From NCBI GenBank assembly GCA_964396185.1, contig CAYNEI010000096.1, positions 1 through 5,395 of the forward strand: 5,395 bases of DNA, given 5' to 3'. Position 1 is the stretch's first letter, and each line of letters starts with the position of its first letter. Source of the DNA: CAYNEI01 sp964396185 (GTDB taxonomy: Archaea > Thermoplasmatota > SW-10-69-26). This document shows, piece by piece, positions 1-5,395 of this stretch. Position numbers and translations under genes: made by a program. The notes beneath the pieces are model-generated. The model was not told where the DNA came from. It ran no database searches and was given only the letters and a program-made list of their open reading frames with translations.

Positions 1-361
1 GCCGGTTCATGAGCTCCATGGTGGCGCTGTACAGGGAGCGCTGGGCCACGATGCGCTTGTCCCCGTCCCGGGCGAAGTGGAGCAAGGCCGTGGCGATGGC
101 GCCCATCCCGCTGGCTGTACCCAGGGCGGCCTGGCCTCCCTCGAGCTCGGCCAGCGCTTGCTCGAGCCGGCGCACCGTGGGGTTGCCCCAGCGCGAGTAG
201 AACGTGGTGGGTGCTGTGGCTTGCGAGAAGTCCGCACCCTGTTGGACATCAGAGAGGCTCCACGTGGCGCTCTGCTCGATGGCCAGTCCGAGCCCATCGC
301 TGGCTTGCCTGCTGCCGGTGGCCTCTAGAACGCGTGTCTCGATGGAGCGCTCCTGGCCCAT
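1..361 (-). CDS. Cys/Met-metabolism PLP-dependent enzyme (cystathionine gamma-synthase / O-acetylhomoserine sulfhydrylase / methionine gamma-lyase family), N-terminal 120 codons
   Basis: This is the amino-terminal part of a cytosolic fold-type I PLP enzyme that handles homoserine- or cysteine-derived sulfur amino acids. The frame is open from the ATG at 361-359 to the window edge, so the catalytic lysine and C-terminal domain are outside. Family marks are visible. Y55-S56-R57 sits in YSRWGNPT and matches the Tyr/Arg pair that contacts the PLP phosphate of the neighbouring subunit. LEGGQAALGTASGMGAI (residues 73-89) includes the S84-G85-M86 phosphate-binding turn. Y111 in SLYSATMEL matches the Tyr that stacks on the PLP ring; the following residue, often Gly, is Ser here. 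The ATG shares its A with the TGA of the upstream acidic gene (TGATG), and a GGGGGA tract lies six bases before it, so coupled translation is likely. Family membership is secure. Which reaction it catalyses cannot be settled from this part. Confidence 0.9.
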   Translation of the reverse strand, partial: MGQERSIETRVLEATGSRQASDGLGLAIEQSATWSLSDVQQGADFSQATAPTTFYSRWGNPTVRRLEQALAELEGGQAALGTASGMGAIATALLHFARDGDKRIVAQRSLYSATMELMNR

Positions 362-1668
362 CACCGGTCCCCCGAGGACGAGCGAAGCAGGCGCGGCGGG
401 GAGCCGCGGCGGCGCTCGAGCGCTGCCTCGACCTTCTCGCGCACCTGGTCGTAGGCCTCGGGCTTGCCCGCCTCGGCTGGCACGGGCCGCACGGGCTCGG
501 GTTCGGCTGGCTCAGGAGGCTGGGGCGTGGCCTCGATCTCGCGGGTCGCCTCGTCGGCGCGGACGGGTGCCGTGGGGGGTGGGCTCTCGAGACCCTTGGG
601 GGCCACGGCCTCTGGAGCGATCTCTGGAGCGAGCTCGGGGACGACTTCTGAGGCGGGATCACCGGATGTCGGCTCCTCGTCCTCTTCTTCGACCTCCGCG
701 GCCACGTCGGCATCGTCGCCTTCGTCGGCCGCGGCCTCGACCGAGGCAGGCTCATCCTCCTCCTCGGCCTCGTCAGGTTCAGCCTCTTGCTCGGCCGGAT
801 CCGCCGTGGCCTCGGCGACCAGGGGCTCGTCTGTGAGCTCGATCTCCCCTTCGTCCTCAGCCTCTCCCCCCGCATCTTCCTCGACCTCTTCCTCAGCCTC
901 GAGGGGCTCGGCTTCAGGGTCCTCGGACGCCTCGGTCCCGTCGCTACGGGTCACCTTGGCCTTGAGCCGGCCAAGCAAGCCCTTGGACCCCTCTTCATCT
1001 GCATCAGAGGCCGGGTCGTCATCATCTTGCTCGACCCCTGCGTCGGCCGCAGGGATCTCGGCAGCGGTCGGCTCGGGAGCCTCGTGTGTCCCCTCCACGT
1101 CCAGCGGCTCCTCGGCATCCGCATCGTCCCCATCGTCCGCCTGACCGCGGGAGAGTTTGCCCTTGAGCCTGCCGAAGAGACCGCTGGAGCCCTCCTCTGG
1201 GGCGTCCGCTGTGGCCTCCTCTGGCTCTGGCTCGTCGGCCTCGGTCGCGTCGGGTTCGTCGTCGGACGAGCCCCGGAACCGGGACACCAGCCCGGAGAAC
1301 CGTCCGCTCTTCTCCTCTTCCTCGCGATCCTCGGTGTTGTCTGTCATGGTCGATGCCTCGTGGGGGGTGGGTGGGGGAGCAGCGCCGGCCCGAGCAGGCC
1401 GGAGCTCGATCGTGGCCAGCCGTGGCGCCGCGGTCGCTGCGTCTTGAGCTACCTGTGGCCCTGGCTCGGATGCGCTCGCAGGCGCGTAAGAGAGCAAGGT
1501 GAAGCCTCCATCACGTTGGTCCCGGGAGGGGGCTCCGTTGGACACGTCCGGAAGACGAGCTTCCGGGGCCGGCTCCACTAGACGCAGGCGCTCTCGGGGC
1601 TCTGGCACCGTCACGCGGATGCGCAGGCCGCCGTGGGGGGTGTCTTCGACCCCATCATCGTCGTCCAT
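361..1668 (-). CDS. Acidic, probably disordered protein with three basic amphipathic repeat motifs; function unknown
   Basis: I do not recognise this 435-residue protein. It has no catalytic domain, signal peptide or membrane span. Residues 1-107 are Pro/Arg/Ala-rich. Residues 108-340 are dominated by Glu, Asp and Ala. Residues 340-400 are Pro-rich, and residues 402-435 are basic with a likely helix at YDQVREKVEAALERRRG. Three short basic/hydrophobic motifs interrupt the acidic part: SGRFSGLVSRFRG (121-133), SSGLFGRLKGKLSR (161-174) and SKGLLGRLKAKVTR (228-241). They align without gaps, and the last two follow EEGS. Similar amphipathic segments bind membranes, for example the N-terminus of FtsY, but no GTPase domain follows, so this is not FtsY. 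The start is uncertain. ATG 1668 is the first possible one (in-frame TAG at 1680-1678) but has only AGGGG three bases away. ATG 1347 (Met108) has GAGG eight bases upstream and better GC3 downstream. The stop overlaps the PLP enzyme start. Coding is likely; function is open. Confidence 0.7.
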   Translation of the reverse strand: MDDDDGVEDTPHGGLRIRVTVPEPRERLRLVEPAPEARLPDVSNGAPSRDQRDGGFTLLSYAPASASEPGPQVAQDAATAAPRLATIELRPARAGAAPPPTPHEASTMTDNTEDREEEEKSGRFSGLVSRFRGSSDDEPDATEADEPEPEEATADAPEEGSSGLFGRLKGKLSRGQADDGDDADAEEPLDVEGTHEAPEPTAAEIPAADAGVEQDDDDPASDADEEGSKGLLGRLKAKVTRSDGTEASEDPEAEPLEAEEEVEEDAGGEAEDEGEIELTDEPLVAEATADPAEQEAEPDEAEEEDEPASVEAAADEGDDADVAAEVEEEDEEPTSGDPASEVVPELAPEIAPEAVAPKGLESPPPTAPVRADEATREIEATPQPPEPAEPEPVRPVPAEAGKPEAYDQVREKVEAALERRRGSPPRLLRSSSGDR

Positions 1669-1694
1669 CGGCCCCTGCTACCCCGTCGCCCGGG

Positions 1695-1725
1695 ATAAAA
1701 GCTTGCGCCCACCCTCCTGGGACAA
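1695..1725 (-). promoter_or_regulatory. Possible weak promoter upstream of the acidic gene
   Basis: In the spacer 1669-1741, the only A/T-rich spot reads TTTTAT on the minus strand (1700-1695). TTGTCC lies 19 bases further upstream (1725-1720). The spacing is longer than the usual 17 and the -10 match is poor, so this is only a candidate for expression of the acidic gene and the PLP enzyme gene. Confidence 0.18.
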
Positions 1726-1741
1726 GACATCCTGGAGACTG

Positions 1742-2566
1742 CTACCCCATGAGCTTACGCACGACCTCGACCGCCTCGCCGAGCTCCTTGGGGGCCACCG
1801 GATCGCGGTCGGTGTTCTTGTAGAACGCCTCGATGAGCACCCGCCCGCATCCGGCTGCCTGGCAGGCCGAGAGCAGCCCGGCAAGATCCGAGTCCCCAGC
1901 ACCAGGGGTCAAGTGGTCCATGATGCCATCCGGGGTGTCGGCCAGGTCCATGAGGTGCAAGAGCTCGAGACGCTCGCCTACCGCGTCCATCCATGCCGCG
2001 GGCTTGGCCGTAGCACCCTCCACGCCAGCCTCTTCGGCCAGGGCGGCATGCCCGGGGTCGTAGGTGAAGCCAAGCCCGGGCAAGGGCTTCAGGAAGGTGG
2101 CGAGCTCGGTGGGTGTCGAGAGGGGTGGGCTGGTGTTCTCCACGAGGATGGCCAGCTCGTCGCCGGCGCTTCGGTTGAGCGCCTCCAGGCTCGTGCGGGC
2201 GTGCTCGAGGCCCTGCTCGACGACCTCGGGCCGCGGGAAGCGCGCGAAGTCCCGGGCATCGACGTGGAAGACCACGTACTCCGCTCCGGCGCCAAGCGCG
2301 TGGTCGATGCACTCTTGGGCCACGCTGCGGGCTGCACCTGCCAGCACGCCGCGGGGGTGGGCTAGGGCTTGGGTGCGCCAGGGGCCATGCATGCCCAGCG
2401 CGATCCCCGCCTGCTCGGCGGCCACCTTGAGATCGGGACCGCTCAAGCCCTGAGGCCATGGGGCATCCAGGCTGATCTCGATGAAATCAGCGCCGAGCTG
2501 GGCGGCCAGCTCGATGCCACCGAGGGGATCTCCCGTGCCGATCCACCATGGGATGCCCACACGCAT
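1742..2566 (-). CDS. TIM-barrel sugar phosphate isomerase/epimerase-like protein (xylose isomerase-like superfamily)
   Basis: This 274-residue protein looks like a complete single-domain (beta/alpha)8 barrel of the AP-endonuclease-2/xylose isomerase-like group, usually metal-dependent sugar or sugar-acid isomerases and epimerases in the cytosol. Barrel-strand ends carry candidate metal or catalytic residues in the expected order: E30 (FIEIS), H60 (MHGPW), H101 (VVFHVDAR), E143 (ILVENTSPP), D170 and H173 (FTYDPGHA), H204 and D207 (LLHLMD), and E246 (LIEAF). The length suits the family. The ATG at 2566-2564 is fixed upstream by an in-frame TGA two codons earlier (2572-2570). No purine-rich ribosome site is visible before it, so initiation may be weak, or GTG at codon 3 may be used. 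It lies 87 bases after the HAD phosphatase and 73 bases before the acidic gene. Substrate is unknown; an endonuclease IV-type repair role is less likely given the short, isomerase-like sequence. Confidence 0.85.
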   Translation of the reverse strand: MRVGIPWWIGTGDPLGGIELAAQLGADFIEISLDAPWPQGLSGPDLKVAAEQAGIALGMHGPWRTQALAHPRGVLAGAARSVAQECIDHALGAGAEYVVFHVDARDFARFPRPEVVEQGLEHARTSLEALNRSAGDELAILVENTSPPLSTPTELATFLKPLPGLGFTYDPGHAALAEEAGVEGATAKPAAWMDAVGERLELLHLMDLADTPDGIMDHLTPGAGDSDLAGLLSACQAAGCGRVLIEAFYKNTDRDPVAPKELGEAVEVVRKLMG

Positions 2567-2653
2567 GGGTCAGGCAGGGGGCCTGGGGCTATCAAGGTGG
2601 GGGTCCCGACTCGACGGCTTCAAGACGGAGAACACGAAGCGTGGTGGGTCCCG
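2567..2653 (-). other. 87-base intergenic spacer between the HAD and isomerase-like genes
   Basis: No strong promoter, terminator or ribosome site is visible. The octamer GGGTCCCG occurs twice on the plus strand (within 2601-2609 and 2646-2653); it is short and GC-rich, so chance is a fair explanation. No U-tract follows any stem on the transcript. Confidence 0.35.
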
Positions 2654-3364
2654 TCAATCGTCGTAGAGCACAGGCCAATGCTGATCCTTGGCGATCTTGT
2701 GCATCCGGCGGGTGGGGTGGACGACCACCGGGTTGCCCACGCGGGTGAGCACCGCCGCGTCGTCCTCGTGGTCGCCGTAGGCCCACGCATTCTCGAGCTC
2801 GTGGTCGCGCCGCTTGGCGATGGCCAAGAGCCGCATGGCCTTCTCGTTGCCGTTGAGCGGGCCCTCCACGGTGCCGGTGAGCTTCCCGTCACGCTCTCGC
2901 AGGCGGCAGGCGACCACCTCGAAGTCCAGGCCGAGCACGTCGCGAAGCGGCCAGATCAGATCGTAGATGCCGGTGGACACCACGACGACGTGGTGGCCCT
3001 GGTCGATGTGGTGCTCCATCTGGTCGACCACGCCCATACGCAGCCGGTCCACGAGCTTGTCTCGGGCGAAGCGAGCCATCTCCTCGGTGACCCAGGCCTT
3101 CTCCAAGCCCTTGAAGCTCTCGTAGGCCTCGGCCACCATGCCGTGCCTGTCGATGTGGCCCATGGCGTAGCGGGCCTGGATCGTGAGCCCGCGCAGCACC
3201 TGGTGGGCCAGGTTCAGGTTGAGCTGGGTGGTCCTGAGCAGGCCCTGGACGGGTCCGTTGCGGAAGGCGTTCAGGTACCCCTTCCCGAAGAGGTGGCGAC
3301 CGAAGTGAACCCCGGAGTCCCCCTCCACCAGGGTACCATCGAAGTCGAACGCGACAAGGGTCAA
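2654..3364 (-). CDS. HAD superfamily subfamily IB hydrolase (SerB-like phosphatase), TTG start
   Basis: A 236-residue cytosolic phosphatase-type HAD protein with all four HAD motifs. Motif I is FDFDGT (residues 6-11), giving nucleophile D7 and acid/base D9. Motif II is S130 in VVSTG. Motif III is K175 in GNEKA. Motif IV is GDHEDD (197-202), with D198, D201 and D202 for Mg2+. Residues about 17-100 form the helical C1 cap of subfamily IB, as in phosphoserine phosphatase. The ending (GNPVVVHP, then RRMHKIAKDQHWPVL) resembles the uncharacterised HAD-IB proteins grouped as TIGR01490, so I would not call it serB. No ATG or GTG exists between the in-frame TGA (3382-3380) and motif I. TTG at 3364-3362 has GGAGG seven bases upstream, which fixes the start. 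It lies 80 bases after the hydrolase gene. Phosphatase class is secure; the substrate is not known. Confidence 0.9.
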   Translation of the reverse strand: MTLVAFDFDGTLVEGDSGVHFGRHLFGKGYLNAFRNGPVQGLLRTTQLNLNLAHQVLRGLTIQARYAMGHIDRHGMVAEAYESFKGLEKAWVTEEMARFARDKLVDRLRMGVVDQMEHHIDQGHHVVVVSTGIYDLIWPLRDVLGLDFEVVACRLRERDGKLTGTVEGPLNGNEKAMRLLAIAKRRDHELENAWAYGDHEDDAAVLTRVGNPVVVHPTRRMHKIAKDQHWPVLYDD

Positions 3365-3444
3365 CGTGGGGCCTCCAAGTCAGGGGACCAGAGGAGGGCA
3401 TCGGATATGTGTTCTGCCCCCAACCGATCGCGGCTCCGCCGCGG
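3365..3444 (-). other. 80-base intergenic spacer between the alpha/beta hydrolase and HAD genes
   Basis: It holds the HAD ribosome site at its downstream end. At the upstream end an imperfect inverted repeat (3426-3433 with 3439-3446, five-base loop) overlaps the hydrolase stop codon. On the transcript the stem has an A-C mismatch and is not followed by a U run, so it is not a convincing intrinsic terminator. No clear -10/-35 pair is seen. The two genes may be co-transcribed or separately expressed. Confidence 0.4.
3372..3376 (-). promoter_or_regulatory. Ribosome binding site GGAGG deciding a TTG start
   Basis: On the minus strand GGAGG ends seven bases before TTG at 3364-3362. It is the best Shine-Dalgarno match among the starts examined here, and it supports TTG as the real initiation codon of the HAD phosphatase, for which no ATG or GTG is available upstream of motif I. 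Confidence 0.8.
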
Positions 3445-4281
3445 TCAAGGCGTGTCTGAGGCGAGCGCGTCTGCGAACCACGCAGCCACTGTGCCAGCAG
3501 CTTGCTTGCCTTGGGCGTCGAGGAAGAGCGAGTGGGGCCCCTCAAGCTCCTGGAAGGTGACCTCGCCCCCCAGGGCATCGACCAGTCGCTTGGGCCCAGC
3601 TTGGTCCACGACGCGGTCGTTGCTGGCTCGGATCACAAGCGCCGGACAGCTGAGGCTGCGCGCCCAGGCTTCCCCGTCGATGCTGAGCAGCGCGCCCACG
3701 TTTGCCAGCGGGATCGAGGGCTGGATGAGCTCCATCTTGCTGGCACGCTGGATGGCCTCCGGGTCGTCGAGCACGTCCTCGGGCCCGATCGTGTACGGGA
3801 CCGAGAGCTGCTTGCCTGCCAAGCCGGTCACGCGGTTGACCGCGCCAGCGACTCGGTAGCCGGCCAGCTCGAACAGGTTGAGCTCGGATCGGATCGAGGC
3901 GGGCGAGCAGAGGCATGCGAGGGCGTCGACCGGGAAGCGGTTGGCCACGGCCAGGGCCCACAGGCCCCCCAGGGAGTGGCCAGCGACCCCCACCATGGCG
4001 TGTCCTTGCCCGGCCAGGAGCTGGCGCCAGGCGGCCACATCGGCGAGCATCCGGCCCTGGCTGACCACGCCTCGGGGGCCTTGGCTCTCGCCGTGGCCTC
4101 GAAGATCGATGGCCAGCGCGCTCATCCCAGCCTGGGCGATGGCTTCGGCCAACGGCTCGAGCTCGCGGCGGTCGCTGGCCAGGCCGTGGAGCAACAGGAT
4201 GGTTGGGCGGGCATCTCCCGTGAGCTCGCCGACGGCCTCGTCTCCGCCAAGCTGGACCGTCAACCGTTCAGCCGGAGGCAT
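3445..4281 (-). CDS. Alpha/beta hydrolase (serine hydrolase with complete catalytic triad)
   Basis: A 278-residue alpha/beta hydrolase-fold enzyme, probably a cytosolic esterase, lipase-like or peptidase-like hydrolase; I see no signal peptide. HG at residues 32-33 (LLLHGLAS) is the oxyanion-hole region, and DLRGHGES (59-66) is the conserved strand-4 turn. The nucleophile elbow GHSLGG (101-106) gives Ser103. Asp222 in RASNDRVVD and His250 in EGPHSLF complete the triad in canonical order and spacing. Residues about 128-200 would be the cap or lid, where substrate is chosen. ATG at 4281-4279 is preferred: AGAGGA lies six bases upstream and the protein begins shortly before the first strand. The frame stays open further upstream inside carB, but that extension is a shadow of carB and looks unlike protein. 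The start overlaps the carB end by 14 bases, implying co-translation. Substrate is unknown. Confidence 0.92.
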   Translation of the reverse strand: MPPAERLTVQLGGDEAVGELTGDARPTILLLHGLASDRRELEPLAEAIAQAGMSALAIDLRGHGESQGPRGVVSQGRMLADVAAWRQLLAGQGHAMVGVAGHSLGGLWALAVANRFPVDALACLCSPASIRSELNLFELAGYRVAGAVNRVTGLAGKQLSVPYTIGPEDVLDDPEAIQRASKMELIQPSIPLANVGALLSIDGEAWARSLSCPALVIRASNDRVVDQAGPKRLVDALGGEVTFQELEGPHSLFLDAQGKQAAGTVAAWFADALASDTP

Positions 4282-5395
4282 GCGGGGTCCTCTGGGCCGC
4301 GTCGTTGCCCTCTTGCTTGCGGCGCTCGTGCACCTCGCTGAGCGCTTCCACGGGCCAGGGCGTGTCCCGGCTCGCGATGGCGCGGGCGGCAGCACGGGCG
4401 GCGGGAACGGTGGTGATGAAGGGGATGCCGAGCTCGACGGCCAGGCGACGCATGCCGAAGGCATCCGCGCGCGCACCCCGCGTGGTCGAGGGCGTGTTGA
4501 TGATGAGATCCACCTCGCCCCGGCGCATGAGATCGATGGCGTCCGGGCTGCGCTGCTCGCTGATCCGCCAGACCGTCTGGCAGGGCACGTCGAACTCGCG
4601 CAGGTGTTGGGCGGTGCCTCGCGTGGCGATGATCTCGAAGCCGGACTGGACGAGCGAGCGCGCGATGGGGAGGATGAGCGGCTTGTCCTCGTCGCGCACG
4701 GTCATGTACACGGTGCCACCGTCGGGCAGGGCACCCCAGGCAGCGCTCATGGCCTTGTCGTAGGCCACGCCCGGGTCGTTGGCGATGCCCATGACCTCGC
4801 CGGTGGATTTCATCTCGGGGCCCAGGATGGCATCCAGGCCAGGTAGCTTGAGGAACGGGAAGACCGGGGCCTTGCAGCTGATCCTCGGGGGCTCTGGGTC
4901 GAGCGGGACGTCCAGGTCGGCCAGCTTGGCGCCCAGCATGACCTGGGCGGCGACCTTGGCCAGGGGCACGCCGACGCTTTTGGAGACGAAGGGGACGGTG
5001 CGTGAGGCCCGCGGGTTGGCTTCGAGCACGTAGACCTCCTGGTCCTTGACGGCGTACTGGATGTTGAGCAGGCCCTTGACGCCGAGCCGGCGGGCGAGCT
5101 TGCGCGTGTAGATGCGGATGGTGTCCATGACCTCGGGGGTCAAGGACTGAGGCGGGAGGAAACAGGTGGAATCACCGGAGTGGACGCCGGCTTCCTCGAC
5201 GTGCTCCATGATGCCGCCGATGAGCACGTCCTCGCCGTCGCTTACGGCGTCCACGTCGATCTCGGTGGCGTGGTCCAGGAACTTGTCGATGAGCAGGCGG
5301 TGCTGGGTGCTGACCTGGGCAGCGTCCTCGACGTAGCGCTCCAGGTCCTCCTCGGCGTAGACGACCTGCATGGCGCGCCCGCCGAGCACGTAGCT
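4268..5395 (-). CDS. carB: Carbamoyl-phosphate synthase large subunit, C-terminal 375 codons (5' part outside window)
   Basis: CarB makes carbamoyl phosphate from bicarbonate, ammonia released by CarA, and two ATP, feeding pyrimidine and arginine synthesis in the cytosol. The frame enters at base 5395 in SYVLGGRAM, matching about residue 715 of the 1073-residue E. coli enzyme. Residues 1 to about 165 of the visible part finish the second ATP-grasp domain: GGIMEHVEEAGVHSGDS, then the Mg-ATP ligands Q113 (LLNIQYAVK), E125 and N127 (VLEANPRASRTVPFVSK). LGPEMKSTGEVMG (191-203) links to the C-terminal MGS-like allosteric domain, with TRGTA (258-262) and INTP (299-302). Lys and both Thr positions that bind UMP/ornithine in E. 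coli (K954, T974, T977) are kept, whereas K993 is Arg (VWRISE). A tail of about 17 residues beyond the E. coli end runs over the next gene's start. Intact as far as visible. Confidence 0.97.
   Translation of the reverse strand, partial: SYVLGGRAMQVVYAEEDLERYVEDAAQVSTQHRLLIDKFLDHATEIDVDAVSDGEDVLIGGIMEHVEEAGVHSGDSTCFLPPQSLTPEVMDTIRIYTRKLARRLGVKGLLNIQYAVKDQEVYVLEANPRASRTVPFVSKSVGVPLAKVAAQVMLGAKLADLDVPLDPEPPRISCKAPVFPFLKLPGLDAILGPEMKSTGEVMGIANDPGVAYDKAMSAAWGALPDGGTVYMTVRDEDKPLILPIARSLVQSGFEIIATRGTAQHLREFDVPCQTVWRISEQRSPDAIDLMRRGEVDLIINTPSTTRGARADAFGMRRLAVELGIPFITTVPAARAAARAIASRDTPWPVEALSEVHERRKQEGNDAAQRTPHASG
4288..4293 (-). promoter_or_regulatory. Ribosome binding site AGAGGA for the alpha/beta hydrolase, inside carB
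   Basis: On the minus strand AGAGGA ends six bases before the ATG at 4281-4279 and lies within the last codons of carB. This favours the 4281 start over longer in-frame starts and fits a translationally coupled carB-hydrolase pair. Confidence 0.65.

Noticed and set aside
7..297. Minus-strand 96-codon frame at the window start
   Set aside because: Out of frame with the PLP enzyme, whose motifs are unmistakable; the translation is low-complexity and motif-free.
464..1144. Plus-strand open frame rich in Ser and Ala opposite the acidic gene
   Set aside because: It is the antisense reading of GAG/GAC-rich codons; Ser runs follow mechanically. No ribosome site or family motif, and the minus-strand frame has the structured repeat motifs.
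361..1668. Acidic protein as FtsY (SRP receptor)
   Set aside because: The motif resembles the FtsY membrane-targeting segment, but there is no NG GTPase domain (no P-loop, no DTAGR-type motif), and the frame ends at the PLP gene.
3426..3446. Inverted repeat at the end of the hydrolase gene as an intrinsic terminator
   Set aside because: On the transcript the stem has an A-C mismatch, is short and is not followed by a U tract.
2369..3859. Long plus-strand open frame (496 codons) antisense to three genes
   Set aside because: It spans the 5' part of the isomerase-like gene, all of the HAD gene and part of the hydrolase gene, which all carry conserved catalytic motifs on the minus strand. Long antisense frames are common in GC-rich DNA.
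4282..4476. 65-codon N-terminal extension of the alpha/beta hydrolase
   Set aside because: It lies fully inside the conserved carB allosteric domain, translates to Pro/Ser/Arg-rich sequence typical of a shadow frame, and ATG 4281 has its own ribosome site.
1..5395. Defence system, CRISPR array, mobile element or structural RNA gene
   Set aside because: No repeat-spacer array, transposase, integrase, nuclease or toxin motif, terminal inverted repeats, tRNA cloverleaf or rRNA-like sequence was seen on either strand.

Overview
The window is GC-rich, densely coding bacterial DNA. All six recognisable protein genes lie on the minus strand, so transcription runs from base 5395 towards base 1. Gaps are short or negative, and codons mostly end in G or C. 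The style (high GC, Ala/Arg/Glu-rich proteins, one long acidic low-complexity protein among housekeeping enzymes) would fit a myxobacterium or another deltaproteobacterium-like lineage. That is an impression from composition, not a taxonomic assignment. I see no tRNA, rRNA, CRISPR array, insertion sequence, integrase or phage gene.

Layout in transcription order: (1) the C-terminal third of carB, the carbamoyl-phosphate synthase large subunit, whose 5' part lies beyond base 5395. (2) An alpha/beta hydrolase with a complete Ser-Asp-His triad, whose ATG overlaps the carB 3' end by 14 bases. (3) After 80 bases, a SerB-like HAD subfamily IB phosphatase that starts at TTG behind a clear GGAGG. (4) After 87 bases, a TIM-barrel enzyme of the sugar-phosphate isomerase/epimerase (xylose isomerase-like) superfamily. 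(5) After 73 bases, a long, very acidic, probably disordered protein carrying three copies of a short basic amphipathic motif. (6) Coupled to it through a TGATG stop/start overlap, the first 120 codons of a Cys/Met-metabolism PLP-dependent enzyme (cystathionine gamma-synthase, O-acetylhomoserine sulfhydrylase or methionine gamma-lyase family), which leaves the window at base 1.

The carB-hydrolase pair and the acidic protein-PLP enzyme pair are probably each co-transcribed and translationally coupled. The 73-87 base gaps could hold promoters, but I see no convincing terminator or strong promoter in them. The five enzymes belong to well-known families and do not form an obvious single pathway: pyrimidine/arginine precursor supply, a generic hydrolase, a generic phosphatase, a generic isomerase and sulfur amino-acid metabolism. 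The least ordinary item is the acidic protein. It has repeated basic 'GLFGRLK'-type motifs separated by acidic spacers, an uncertain start, and tight coupling to a metabolic enzyme. I see no evidence for a defence, mobile or otherwise previously undescribed multi-gene system.
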